The notes beneath the pieces were generated by a model that did not search any database, was not told the DNA's origin, and saw only the letters and a list, made by a program, of their open reading frames with translations. Below, piece by piece: positions 28,637-37,799 of a DNA stretch of 62,835 nucleotides; position 1 is the first letter of the stretch, and the number at the start of each line of letters is the position of its first letter. This DNA is from Bacillus sp. (in: firmicutes) (GTDB lineage: Bacteria > Bacillota > Bacilli > Bacillales > Bacillaceae). The stretch covers positions 1 to 62,835 of the forward strand of contig JAPSLL010000023.1 in NCBI GenBank assembly GCA_031180805.1, in the 5' to 3' direction. The translations under genes and the position numbers were made by a program.

Positions 28637-28676
28637 AAAAAGCTTCAATCCTTCATACCAAGAATTGAAGCTTTTC
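28637..28676 (-). terminator. Terminator of the larB-larC operon (AAGCTTCAAT hairpin family)
   Basis: Arms AAAAGCTTCAAT and ATTGAAGCTTTT (outer part of 28637-28676) enclose a short loop, with T-rich flanks on both strands. It stands 55 bases after the larC2 stop. Near-identical hairpins lie at 40161 and 62770. Confidence 0.8.
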
Positions 28677-28730
28677 AAATTTAATTTTGTGATTCGTTTA
28701 GTCACATATCCGTCTCTAAAACAAGTTAGG

Positions 28731-29204
28731 TCACTTCCGGTGTATTTGTTTCCAAACTTGTTCATAAACATTCTTTAAAGGAAGTTTATTGGTGTGCGCA
28801 ATGTATTTACACTCTTCAAACTCAGGGGCTCTTTGGATAACTTGTCCATTATATATCCCTTCTTTTACGGTAACTGGACCCCATTTTGTATGAACACGTC
28901 TAAACTTTCTTTCTGCCCTATGAACGGTTAAAGGATAATAACGAATTCCAAGTGTTGTTGTTTCTCTAAATAAAATCCCCCTTATAATTTCAAGTTTCTC
29001 ACGATTACATAAGAGCTGAAGTAATATCCCTGGTCTATTTTTTTTCATATAAATAGGCGTATAATAGACATCATTTGCACCATGTTCAAAAAGCAAATCC
29101 ATCACATACCCAAGCCATTCTCCAGAAATATCGTCAAGATTCACTTCCATTTTTATCATTTGATCATCGATATGTTCCTCACTTGGAGGAGGATGAGAAA
29201 TCAT
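28731..29204 (-). CDS. larC: LarC C-terminal part (LarC2), nickel insertion for the pincer cofactor
   Basis: This 157-residue protein equals the C-terminal half of LarC: MEVNLDDISGEWLGYVMD, then DVYYTPIYMKKNRPG, then FRETTTLGIRYYP. LarC inserts nickel into the pincer nucleotide made by LarB and LarE. The gene begins at an ATG with GAGAGGAG 6-7 bases before it, 21 bases after the larC1 stop and in the same reading frame. The two parts would form one chain if the TAG at 29226-29228 were read through. All expected C-terminal blocks are present, so the split falls in the natural linker. Separate translation as a two-subunit LarC is the simpler reading. Confidence 0.88.
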   Translation of the reverse strand: MISHPPPSEEHIDDQMIKMEVNLDDISGEWLGYVMDLLFEHGANDVYYTPIYMKKNRPGILLQLLCNREKLEIIRGILFRETTTLGIRYYPLTVHRAERKFRRVHTKWGPVTVKEGIYNGQVIQRAPEFEECKYIAHTNKLPLKNVYEQVWKQIHRK

Positions 29205-29225
29205 ATTATTGCTCCTCTCTATTAC

Positions 29226-30026
29226 CTATTCACCTATAATTACTCTAAGTACATTTGGTCGATCTTTAAATGTTTTGGTGCCCGCTCCATATCCAATTGA
29301 TTTTACTTGCATTGATGGTAGCGTACAAAATTCCTCAACCAAGACGGCAAGTATAGCTGCTCCTGTTGGAGTCGTAAGTTCAAATCTAATATCACATTGT
29401 TTAATAGGTAAACCTTTTAATATTTCTAGCGTTGCTGGAGCTGGTACTGGATATATACCATGACTAATATGAATTCTCCCTGTTCCTACAGGAATTGCTG
29501 ATGATTTCACTTTTTTTATCTTTAATTGATGGATTAAAATAGCAGCTCCAACAATATCGATTATAGAATCAACGGCCCCAACTTCATGGAAATGAACCTT
29601 TTCCAAAGGTAAACCATGAATATGACCTTCCGCCTCGCCAATTTTTTTGAAAATATTTAATGCTGTTTGTTTTACTTCACTCGAAAATTCTGCAACCTCT
29701 ATTAAACTAACAATGTCTTTGTATGTTCTGTAATGATGGTGGTGGTCATGTCCATGATCGTGATCATGATGATGTTCCTGATCGTGATGGTTATGGTGTT
29801 CATGGTCATGATGATGATCGTTTTGTTTTTTTAACAGTACATCAAACTTAGTACACGCAATCCCGTTTTTCACTACTTTCTTCCATTGGAGTTCATATTC
29901 TTGCTCTATATTAAGTTTCAATAATTCTTTTTCAAGTAATATAGGATCTCCACCTATATCAAGCAGGGCACCAATTACCATATCACCGCTAATCCCAGAA
30001 AAACAATCGATATAAAGTGTACTCAT
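29226..30026 (-). CDS. larC: LarC N-terminal part (LarC1) with His-rich loop
   Basis: The 266-residue protein carries the LarC N-terminal signature YIDCFSGISGDMVIGALLD, KVHFHEVGAVDSIIDIVGA and YGAGTKTFKDRPNVLR. Residues 71-98 contain about 18 histidines mixed with Asp and Glu, a typical nickel-binding stretch. The stop is a TAG at the domain boundary, followed in the same frame by larC2. In Lactiplantibacillus plantarum the two halves are known to be joined by a programmed frameshift; here an in-frame stop takes that place. The ATG overlaps the larB stop by 4 bases, with AAGGAG inside larB. Confidence 0.92.
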   Translation of the reverse strand: MSTLYIDCFSGISGDMVIGALLDIGGDPILLEKELLKLNIEQEYELQWKKVVKNGIACTKFDVLLKKQNDHHHDHEHHNHHDQEHHHDHDHGHDHHHHYRTYKDIVSLIEVAEFSSEVKQTALNIFKKIGEAEGHIHGLPLEKVHFHEVGAVDSIIDIVGAAILIHQLKIKKVKSSAIPVGTGRIHISHGIYPVPAPATLEILKGLPIKQCDIRFELTTPTGAAILAVLVEEFCTLPSMQVKSIGYGAGTKTFKDRPNVLRVIIGE

Positions 30027-30778
30027 TTTTGTATTTCTCCTTTTTGAGCTAGTTGATCAATTAATACAGCGTTATACGCTGCTCCGAAACCATTATCAAT
30101 ATTCACAACACTAATGCCAGAAGAACATGAGTTTAGCATGGTTAATAAAGCCGATAATCCATTGAAATTCGCTCCATAACCAACACTTGTTGGAACTGCA
30201 AGGATTGGGTGATTCACAAGTCCCCCAACAACACTTGGGAGTGCCCCCTCCATTCCAGCTACAACAACTGAAACGGTAGCCTTTTGGATTTCTTCAATAT
30301 TATTTAATAGACGATGAATTCCCGCTACTCCTACATCATAAAAGCGCTTGACATTGCTACCTAAAGCTTCCGCAGTTAACGCAGCTTCTTCTGCAACTTT
30401 TAAATCTGATGTTCCTGCACAAACAATAGCAATATAGCTTTTAGATTTCTCAAATCCTGTTTTTTCTTTCCAAAATAGAATTTGTGCGACTTCATGATAT
30501 ACGAATTCAGAATAGGCATCTAAAATATAAGACGCTTTTTCTTTGGAAATCCGTGTAACTAGTACATTATTTTCCTTTGAGCGTAAAGCTTTAATAATAG
30601 CCAAGATTTGTTCTTTCGTTTTACCTTCTCCATAAACGACTTCTGGGAATCCTTGACGTTTCTTTCGATGGTGATCAACCATTGCAAATCCTAAATTTTC
30701 GTATGTTGAAAGCTTATCCTTAGCTTCGTCAATACTTAATGTTCCTGTTTGTACTTGCTTTAAAATGTCTTCAAGCAT
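30023..30778 (-). CDS. larB: LarB, nickel-pincer cofactor biosynthesis
   Basis: LarB carboxylates and hydrolyses nicotinic acid adenine dinucleotide to the dicarboxylated mononucleotide, the first step to the nickel-pincer cofactor. The 251-residue protein has a family N-terminus (FPEVVYGEGKTKEQI) and a C-terminal PurE-like domain (IVCAGTSDLKVAEEAALTAE, then GMEGALPSVVGGLV and PTSVGYGA). The ATG at 30778 follows GGAG by 8 bases; a GTG at 30787 is the alternative. It is the first gene of the larB-larC1-larC2 operon. The larE gene lies upstream in a separate transcript ended by the 31065-31089 hairpin. Confidence 0.93.
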   Translation of the reverse strand: MLEDILKQVQTGTLSIDEAKDKLSTYENLGFAMVDHHRKKRQGFPEVVYGEGKTKEQILAIIKALRSKENNVLVTRISKEKASYILDAYSEFVYHEVAQILFWKEKTGFEKSKSYIAIVCAGTSDLKVAEEAALTAEALGSNVKRFYDVGVAGIHRLLNNIEEIQKATVSVVVAGMEGALPSVVGGLVNHPILAVPTSVGYGANFNGLSALLTMLNSCSSGISVVNIDNGFGAAYNAVLIDQLAQKGEIQK

Positions 30779-31064
30779 TGTTTTCACTCCACTTCAGTCA
30801 CAAATACGTATATTTTTAAATGTTTCATGCCAGACTTTAGTTGTGTATGATTGGCATACTTATCGGGATATCAAAAATTCCTTCATAGCTTTAAGTTCCT
30901 TCAAACATAGTTGTGCGATTCCAGCATTGTAAATTGGGCCCACAGATTATTGAATATCCAACTAGTATATCCTTTAGGTTGTTTTGCAAATTGTCGGATT
31001 GTCCACTCGTTTCCGTAGTAGTACCCACTTTACGAGTAAACTTTTTTCTCTCTTTCTATTGAAA
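30779..31064. other. larB upstream region
   Basis: No gene. An inverted repeat ATGCCA (30827-30832) and TGGCAT (30852-30857) lies 50-80 bases before larB and could be an operator. Nothing else is evident. Confidence 0.35.
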
Positions 31065-31089
31065 AGGCCTTGGATTAACTCCAAAGCCT
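31065..31089 (-). terminator. Terminator of the larA-like/SDR/larE operon
   Basis: Arms AGGCCTTGGA and TCCAAAGCCT form a stem with one mismatch immediately after the larE stop, followed on the minus strand by a short T-run. Confidence 0.65.
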
Positions 31090-31095
31090 GTTTTA

Positions 31096-31896
31096 TTATG
31101 ACAAAACTTTATTCATACTACCGCTCTTATATCCAATTAAATCTAGAGTAATATATTTGTATCCGTATCTCGTTAAATTACTTACAATCTTTGTATGGTT
31201 TTCAAGTACAACTTTCATATCATAGGGTTCTACTTCAATTCGTGCCATATTTTGATGAGTTCGAACTCGAACTTGACGAATATTTAGTGTTTTTAAATAA
31301 GCTTCTGCTTTCTCTACTTTAGTAAGCTTCTCAATCGTAATTTTTTCCCCGTAAGCGATTCTAGATGAAAGACAAGCAAAAGAAGGCTTATTCCATGTTG
31401 GTAAATCAAGTTGTTTTGATAACTCCCTTATTTCGGCTTTAAATAAGTTCGCCTCCAGTAATGGACCGCGAATTCCATTTTCTTTAGCTGCTTTCATTCC
31501 AGGACGAAACTCATTTAAATCATCAGCTATAACACCATAAATTATATTTTGAAGCCCTTCTTTTTCCGTAACAGGGATTAAATGTTCAAATAAGCTATTT
31601 TTACAAAAATAACAACGATTTCGATTGTTTTCTATATATCCTGGAATCGCAAGTTCTGACGTTTCAATGACTCTATGCTTTGCCCCGATTATTTCTGCTA
31701 ATTCTTTCGCCTCCTTAAGCTCGCTTGAAGGATACGTCTCAGAATCTGCTGTAACTGCTAAGACACGTTCTGATCCAAGTGTATCAACGGCTACTTTTAA
31801 CAAAAAGGTACTATCAACTCCACCTGAAAATGCAACAACAACAGAATTCATCTCTCGGAGAATTGACTTTAGGCTAAGAAGCTTTTCATTCATCAT
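31096..31896 (-). CDS. larE: LarE, ATP-dependent sacrificial sulfur transferase
   Basis: LarE adds sulfur atoms to the LarB product during nickel-pincer cofactor synthesis. The 266-residue protein has the PP-loop SGGVDST (about residues 24-30), the CYFCK block, and PSFACLSSRIAYG with Cys175. That cysteine corresponds to the sacrificial Cys176 of the Lactiplantibacillus enzyme, which loses its own sulfur. CYFCK (Cys95, Cys98) is common in the family. Two ATG codons follow AAGGAGG; either may start. It is third in an operon with the LarA-like protein and a dehydrogenase (gaps of 42-48 bases). Confidence 0.93.
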   Translation of the reverse strand: MMNEKLLSLKSILREMNSVVVAFSGGVDSTFLLKVAVDTLGSERVLAVTADSETYPSSELKEAKELAEIIGAKHRVIETSELAIPGYIENNRNRCYFCKNSLFEHLIPVTEKEGLQNIIYGVIADDLNEFRPGMKAAKENGIRGPLLEANLFKAEIRELSKQLDLPTWNKPSFACLSSRIAYGEKITIEKLTKVEKAEAYLKTLNIRQVRVRTHQNMARIEVEPYDMKVVLENHTKIVSNLTRYGYKYITLDLIGYKSGSMNKVLS

Positions 31897-31944
31897 TGTC
31901 GCCTCCTTCCACTTAAACTACTAATATCTTAGAAAAATATAATT

Positions 31945-32715
31945 TTAAATCGTCATGCTTCCAAAACCACCGTCTACCCGAATAAGTGCTCCTGTAACAA
32001 AACTAGAAGCCTTTTCTGATGAAAGCCAAACAGCTACACCTTGAAGTTCATCTGGATTTCCAAAACGCTTCATTGGTGTATGATTCATGATGGATTCAAC
32101 ACGTTCTGCACTTAATATTTTCTTATTTTGTTCTGCTGGAAAAAAACCTGGAATTATCGCATTTACACGAATATCATGTGGTGCTAATTCTCTTGATAAA
32201 AATTTCGTCATGCTATTGACGCCTGCTTTTGAGACAGAGTATGTAAATACTTTAGAAAGTGGGGTTGTTGAAGAAACTGAAGATAAATTAATAATACTTC
32301 CTTTTCTTCCTTGCTCAATCATTTTCTTTGCGAAAATTTGGCAAGTTTTCATCATCCCTTTTAAGTTAACATCCATGATATCATCCCATTCATCCTCACT
32401 TAATTCAAAGAATGGTGTAGTGCTATTTTTTCCTGGTGCATTTAGTAGAATATCAAATCCTCCGGACCATTGTTCAATTTCTATTACAACCTTCTCTAAT
32501 GATTCACGATTACTAACATCTGCTTGGAATGCTCTTGCTGTTCCACCATTCTCTTCAATTTCTTCAACAACCTGAATCGCCTTTTCGAGGTTGCGACCCA
32601 CAATTGCAACCTTTGCACCATGTGCTGACAATCCCTTTGCAATTGAGGAACCTAAAACACTGTTACCACCAATAGCTACAGCAATTTTTCCAGTTAAATC
32701 AAATAAATTCGACAT
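31945..32715 (-). CDS. Short-chain dehydrogenase between larE and the LarA-like gene
   Basis: This 256-residue SDR resembles gluconate 5-dehydrogenase and mannonate oxidoreductase types. The cofactor loop reads GGNSVLGSSIA instead of the classical TGxxxGxG, the NNAG motif is replaced by NAPG, and the catalytic YSVSKAG is intact. The start at 32715 follows AGGGGG. Because it sits in one operon with a LarA-type racemase/epimerase, it may oxidise one epimer of a sugar acid or reduce the matching keto acid. The substrate is not known. Confidence 0.85.
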   Translation of the reverse strand: MSNLFDLTGKIAVAIGGNSVLGSSIAKGLSAHGAKVAIVGRNLEKAIQVVEEIEENGGTARAFQADVSNRESLEKVVIEIEQWSGGFDILLNAPGKNSTTPFFELSEDEWDDIMDVNLKGMMKTCQIFAKKMIEQGRKGSIINLSSVSSTTPLSKVFTYSVSKAGVNSMTKFLSRELAPHDIRVNAIIPGFFPAEQNKKILSAERVESIMNHTPMKRFGNPDELQGVAVWLSSEKASSFVTGALIRVDGGFGSMTI

Positions 32716-32757
32716 TACGAATCCCCCTAAATTTAAACTTAAAATCTAAGTAAAAAA

Positions 32758-34029
32758 TCAATTCCTTAAGTTTCCATCTTTATTAAATAGAAGTTCAAAG
32801 GGATCCGATAATTGTTCCATATCTGGATGTTCAACAACATGGTCAAGTAAAGCTTCAGATACTTCAATTTCAGCAATATCTAACGTATTTTTAATACGAA
32901 CCATTTTTACTTTTGTAAAATCTAATATATTACATGTTTTTATAGCTGCTTTAATCGCATCTCTATCATTCTCCAAAGTTGTTGCGATTTTTGTTGGAGC
33001 ACATACTGTTGAAGTAAGTCCATTTGCATACGTTACTTCTCGATTCATTTTGTCAACAAGACGTTGTGTGGTAAAGTCTGCAGTTCCAACTCCGTTTGCA
33101 TTACCTTCAGATTGTGGAGTTAAATCAAGAACAACCATTTTATTTACATCTGGACCACCTTTAGCATATGGTGTTGGATATCGCCCTGTAATATTTGGAT
33201 CCATTCCATCACCACTAATGTTTTTCCCGATCTCATCAATCACGAGTACATCAATCTGGTCGAAAAATAATTTAGGCAATAGCTGTTTTGCTAATACTTG
33301 AAGCTCTGGCTCCCTTTCTTCAATCTCTTCAACCGGTAAAACCTCTACTCTTGAGACTTTATCAAATGAATTTTCAAGAGTCGCCACTCCAAATATAATA
33401 GGTGTTTTTTCCATCATCATTTTAGCCATAGACGGAACATTTTCAGCCATATATTTAAACCCTAATTGATGAGTAGCTTCCGCACCTTTTTGCTTTCCTA
33501 AGCCAATACTAATCATTTTCATAATGCCACTTTCAACTGGTCCTCTAAATGCTGTATGTGGTTTAATACGATTGATTACGACAATACCATCTGCTTGAGA
33601 AGCATATTTGTCTATATATACAGGTAATCCGTTTGGCAACTCTCCTAGTTTAATGACTTCCATAGAGGAACGAATTTCAGCTTTTACGCTTTCTTCAGTT
33701 ACACCAAGGTGAGCTAATACCTCTTTCTGTCCCTCAGCAGTTGCTCCACCATGACTTCCCATACTAGGAACAATAAATGGAATAGCTCCTAAGTCCTTTA
33801 AAAATTGCACTGTTATTGCAGTAATATCAACAAGCTGATCCATCCCTCGGCTACCTACTGCAATGGCAATTTCCATTCCTGGCTTGACTTTTGAACGAAT
33901 CGATTTTTGTTGGAGCTTTTCATATAGAGCTCGTTCTAAATCTTCTATCTTCGTGCTGTCAAATTTCTGTTTTACTTTCACCATTTTTGGAACTGGAATG
34001 TCTTTTAATAAATCTTGAAGAATCCCCAT
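32758..34029 (-). CDS. LarA-type nickel-pincer hydroxyacid racemase/epimerase (DUF2088)
   Basis: The 423-residue protein has the Lar_N fold signatures: IAVGSRG near residue 57, PSMGSHGGATAEGQ, RIKPHTAFRGPVESGIMK and IGLGKQKGA. In LarA the cofactor is bound through a lysine and active-site histidines in the equivalent loops; the His of PHTAF and the nearby Lys are good candidates here. The superfamily is known to include malate racemase and sugar-acid epimerases besides lactate racemase. Gene context (SDR, larE, sugar transporters, a shared sugar promoter) favours a sugar acid rather than lactate. The start at 34029 has AAAGGAG 12 bases upstream, slightly far. Confidence 0.85.
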   Translation of the reverse strand: MGILQDLLKDIPVPKMVKVKQKFDSTKIEDLERALYEKLQQKSIRSKVKPGMEIAIAVGSRGMDQLVDITAITVQFLKDLGAIPFIVPSMGSHGGATAEGQKEVLAHLGVTEESVKAEIRSSMEVIKLGELPNGLPVYIDKYASQADGIVVINRIKPHTAFRGPVESGIMKMISIGLGKQKGAEATHQLGFKYMAENVPSMAKMMMEKTPIIFGVATLENSFDKVSRVEVLPVEEIEEREPELQVLAKQLLPKLFFDQIDVLVIDEIGKNISGDGMDPNITGRYPTPYAKGGPDVNKMVVLDLTPQSEGNANGVGTADFTTQRLVDKMNREVTYANGLTSTVCAPTKIATTLENDRDAIKAAIKTCNILDFTKVKMVRIKNTLDIAEIEVSEALLDHVVEHPDMEQLSDPFELLFNKDGNLRN

Positions 34030-34285
34030 AATTTATATCTTCTCCTTTAAACTTTGATTAATTCCTAAACTATTATCTATTAAACAAGTATCTTAAAAAA
34101 ATTTGATTTGATAGCCAGTTTTCTCATTTTATCCGAATCTACATCTAAAAAATTTTTCTACAAACTAATAAATGAATTCAGATGATTTTCATCCAAGAAT
34201 TGCTTCTCATTTTTTTCGAAATCTCATTGCTCTACTGATTAAGCATTTGCCTCTATCTATTTGATTTTTACTATCTGAAAAAATT

Positions 34286-34355
34286 TAAGCGCTTTCCTAA
34301 TTATCATACCAATAGCTCATAACCTTGTATGGTAGATAGGTTCTTTTTTTTGTAC
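34286..34355 (-). promoter_or_regulatory. Shared activator-type promoter, copy c (lar operon)
   Basis: Minus strand: AAAAAAAAGAACC block, then TACCATA ending at 34328, 19 bases, then the -10-like TATGAT (34308-34303). A cre-like AAGCGCTT (34287-34294) lies just downstream. The whole 70 bp is similar to copy e at 39950-40020, including the cre-like part. It is 270-300 bp before the LarA-like gene. Confidence 0.6.
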
Positions 34356-34669
34356 ATTAGGCTTGTAGGAATATAATTTTTTCAACTCCTTTTTTAAGCA
34401 ATCAAAGGAGATCTTTCGTTAAATACTACTCGACTTTATCAAACCATTAAATCGAATACCCATATCTTTAAACTTATAAATTTTTAAACTTAAACATAAT
34501 TTGTTCAAATTGAATTGTAACGTTTCCACTTAATGGAAAAAGTATTAAGACAGAGATTGGGGGTCATCTCTTTGTTTCATACATGAATACTATTGACTTA
34601 AGCAAATGGTAATAAAATATATTGTAGGGCTAACTAGTCCATAGCAACCTTTAGAATATCGAGAAAAAA

Positions 34670-34713
34670 AGCCTGTCGACTTCCACGCTCATGCGTGACT
34701 TTTTCAACAGGCT
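34670..34713 (-). terminator. Terminator with nested hairpin after the GH2 gene
   Basis: Outer arms AGCCTGT (34670-34676) and ACAGGCT (34707-34713) enclose CACGC/GCGTG (34684-34697). On the minus strand seven T follow. It is 300 bases beyond the GH2 stop at 35018. The rest of 34356-35017 shows no genes. Confidence 0.65.
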
Positions 34714-35017
34714 AAGGTAAAGAGAATAGACATCTACTTCTATATCCTCATCTTTATTTATTACTTGATACTAATTATCATTTCCATCGAATTTCATTAA
34801 TTTATCTTTTTTAGATTATTTATAGGCAAATACCATTCATTACAATTCAAATGTCCCTATTATCTCTTCAATTCAATTTCATTCAAAGAATCCATAAACA
34901 TAAAAGTAAGACACCTAATGAGATGATTTATATTCAAAAAGTCAATCAAAAAACGGTTTATAATCCATTACTCTATGGTTTTTCATTTGACACTTCTCAA
35001 GCAGATGGAAAAGCAAA

Positions 35018-37240
35018 CTAACCGTTTACTTTTTTAATTTTATTTAATGCTTTATTAACTTCAACTACCATTGAACGAGGTATAGATCCCCCCGCTTGTT
35101 TAATCAATGCTTCAACAGTCATGGAATTCATTATTTTGGCCATAGATTTTGATTGTTTAACATTTTTTGCAACATCTCCACGTTTAGATTTTGCATAAGC
35201 GAACATATCATCTAAGATTTTTGCTCCTCTAGCATCTTTACGTATATCTGACATAATATCCTTTATAGAATAATATCCCTCTGGTAGGTTCATTTCGGGG
35301 TCATCAAACCAATTTATAACATCTCGTCCCTCTAATTGATAATGCTTATTAGGTTTTTTCACTTTGTATATAGTCATTTCATCTGAGCAATTACCTGCTT
35401 TTACTTCAATTTTATGTTTGTCCTGCAGTTTCAATTTGAATATAAATACTTTATCACCACTTTGCCTTCCTATAAGCTCGCCGTTATTATATAATTCAAC
35501 TGTATGAAAATTCGAATATACCTTAACTTCTGTTTCTTCTTCGTGACGTTCTATATAGTTTCTTCCACATAAGTGCACAAAAGCTTCATTACTCCAATGT
35601 GCTTTATATAGATAGAACGCGTCCTTCTTATACTTCCTATCAAAAGTAACAAGCCCCTTCTGATTTATACCGTTCTCCCCACCTTCATCACGACCATCTG
35701 CAGCAAAGTCAAACATATTCCATACATGTGTTGCCCAAAGATATGGACGATCACTAAACATATTTAGCATATGTTCATGATATACACACTGATATTGTTC
35801 AGAATAATCGCCTTTCTCAGGATTTGCAGCTTGTAATCTAGGATTAGCATCAGCACCATATTCGGCTAAACCAATAATTGCATTCGGGTATTTTTTATGA
35901 AAGTTATCAAAGAAAATATCATTATCAGTTAGTTCTCCTAAATACCACCCATAGTAGAGGTTATAAGACATGATATCAGGTAAGGATACTAAAGGTTCAT
36001 CAATTTCAAGCATAAATGCATGTGCCATAGTTGTAGGTCTAGTATTATCCAACTTATGAGCTAAATCATTTAATATCTTATGATTTTCCATTAAATCATC
36101 AGTAACACCTGTAACACTGATTTCATTAGATAACCCCCAACAGATTATTGATGGATGATTAAAATTTTGTATGATTAATTCTGTCATTTGGGTGATTGTA
36201 TTTTCTCTTCCGTTGGGCATATGCTCTGTTATATAAGGTATTTCAGCCCATACTATCATTCCGAATTCATCACATAAATCATAAAAATACTGATCATGCT
36301 GATAATGTGCTAGACGTATAGTATTTGCCCCTATTTCCTTTATAATTTCCATATCCTCAATCATCATTTCTTTTGTAATAGCATTACCAACGCCTCTTCT
36401 ATCTTGGTGACGTGAAACACCTCTTAGAGGATAAGGTTTGCCATTCAAAATAAATCCTTTATCTTTGTCAAATGAAAATGTTCTGCAACCAAAACGACTT
36501 TCAACCTTGTCAACTACGTTCCCCACTTTTACAAGTTCTGCTTTTGCTTCATATAAATATGGGTCTTCTACCCCATCCCATAAACGAACTTCTGGAATTA
36601 CAATATGACCTGAAGCAACTCCATTGTTAACAGGTACTTCTATATCGCCCACACCTTCAATTGTATAACGAACAGATTCAGCTTCCCCAGAAACATAGGA
36701 CTTTAAATATACACTTGCAGTTTTTTCATAAATTTCGGTAGTAATTTGTAGACCGCTTCCTCCATAATAATCCATATCAAAGTGACTTTCAGAAACTATT
36801 ACCATATATACATCACGATATATACCACCGTAGAAGGTGAAGTCTGCCTTTTGAGGATACACCCTATCATTAGGTTCATTATCAACAGAGACTACCAGTT
36901 CATTTTCCTCTGTCAAGACTTCTGTAATGTTCACTCTAAAAGTTGAATAACCTCCATCATGTCTAGATAATTTAGTATTATTCAGCCATACTTCTGCTGT
37001 AGAGTTTGCACCTCGAAATTCCAAATATACTTGATCACCTGAATTTATTTTTGGCTTCTTAAACGTTTTACCATACCAACAAGTTCCCCTATAATAATCA
37101 TTACCTCCATCTTGTCCATCAATGGCATTCCATGTATGAGGAATATTTACTTTTTCACCTGGTGCCAAAAATACTGCCTTTGCTCCAACATTTTCTTTTA
37201 CAAATTTCCAATCTTTGTTGATTAATATTGTATTTCTCAT
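35018..37240 (-). CDS. Glycoside hydrolase family 2 enzyme (beta-galactosidase-like), with C-terminal helical tail
   Basis: The 740-residue enzyme shows the GH2 order: sugar-binding jelly roll (about residues 1-150), Ig-like domain, and TIM barrel from about 270. The acid/base is Glu373 in WGLSNEIS and the nucleophile Glu460 in GLAEYGA. No signal peptide is present, so it acts on imported substrate. Residues from about 655 form an extra tail starting YYSIKDIM, rich in Lys and predicted helices, that resembles the tail of the other GH2 enzyme at 49085. The start at 37240 follows GGAGG. Beta-galactosidase, beta-glucuronidase or a related activity is possible. Confidence 0.88.
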   Translation of the reverse strand: MRNTILINKDWKFVKENVGAKAVFLAPGEKVNIPHTWNAIDGQDGGNDYYRGTCWYGKTFKKPKINSGDQVYLEFRGANSTAEVWLNNTKLSRHDGGYSTFRVNITEVLTEENELVVSVDNEPNDRVYPQKADFTFYGGIYRDVYMVIVSESHFDMDYYGGSGLQITTEIYEKTASVYLKSYVSGEAESVRYTIEGVGDIEVPVNNGVASGHIVIPEVRLWDGVEDPYLYEAKAELVKVGNVVDKVESRFGCRTFSFDKDKGFILNGKPYPLRGVSRHQDRRGVGNAITKEMMIEDMEIIKEIGANTIRLAHYQHDQYFYDLCDEFGMIVWAEIPYITEHMPNGRENTITQMTELIIQNFNHPSIICWGLSNEISVTGVTDDLMENHKILNDLAHKLDNTRPTTMAHAFMLEIDEPLVSLPDIMSYNLYYGWYLGELTDNDIFFDNFHKKYPNAIIGLAEYGADANPRLQAANPEKGDYSEQYQCVYHEHMLNMFSDRPYLWATHVWNMFDFAADGRDEGGENGINQKGLVTFDRKYKKDAFYLYKAHWSNEAFVHLCGRNYIERHEEETEVKVYSNFHTVELYNNGELIGRQSGDKVFIFKLKLQDKHKIEVKAGNCSDEMTIYKVKKPNKHYQLEGRDVINWFDDPEMNLPEGYYSIKDIMSDIRKDARGAKILDDMFAYAKSKRGDVAKNVKQSKSMAKIMNSMTVEALIKQAGGSIPRSMVVEVNKALNKIKKVNG

Positions 37241-37344
37241 TACAACGCCTCCAAATAAGATGTAAGTTACTCTTTAAAGAGTTTATTTTGAATACTTTGT
37301 ATTTACTTAAATGTTAATTATTAAGTTACTTCATCGTTCTAACG

Positions 37345-37681
37345 ACTGGATCTCCGCCGCCCCTATATTAAAAGCTAATGGAATGTCTACACGTCACATA
37401 ACTTCATCAAAGGAAAATATCAGAATCATTTGATTGAGCTGTTAATGTATCTGAAAAATATGACCATATCTATATGATTATTTGCTACCATTGCACCAAT
37501 ATCTTGGGTCACCTTCAGGAGAGAGCGAAAACAATGAATGTCTAAACCAGTCTTTTTATGAATTAATTCTCTAGTTGTACTAGTAACAAATAACTTGTGC
37601 TTTTCTTAGTACGATGAGTTTTTTCAGGTTAACTGAACTATCGGTTTTTCTTTTTTTCATGGGCAATTAAGTGCATTTCAT
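37345..37681 (-). pseudogene. Decayed methylglyoxal synthase
   Basis: The minus strand keeps recognisable mgsA fragments in shifting frames: LIAHEKKK after the old start at 37681, then LIHKKTGLDIHCFRS, DIGAMVANNHIDMVIFF, and KLCDV near the end. The catalytic GPLGGDQ block is destroyed and stop codons are frequent. It sits in the same relative position to a GPH transporter and a shared promoter as the intact mgsA at 22338. It is a dead duplicate. Confidence 0.85.
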
Positions 37682-37728
37682 AAAAACCTACTCCTTTTCA
37701 TAAAAATAACCTCCAATTCCCTCTTTAT

Positions 37729-37780
37729 AAGTTATCACTTCAACTTAAATAATTATGGTATTTTAGTATCATTTTTAGAA
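37729..37780 (-). promoter_or_regulatory. Shared activator-type promoter, copy d (dead mgsA / GH2)
   Basis: Minus strand ATACTAAAATACCATA ends at 37754. The expected -10 position, 19 bases on, reads only TAACTT, so this copy is weaker. It could still drive the GH2 gene through the mgsA relic. Confidence 0.45.
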
Positions 37781-37799
37781 TTTAAGTAATTTTATTAGA

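Noticed and set aside
28566-28730. Cobalamin riboswitch or Fur box in front of the ABC importer
   Set aside because: Only about 165 bases, with a terminator hairpin; none of the conserved riboswitch elements or a Fur-type palindrome could be seen.
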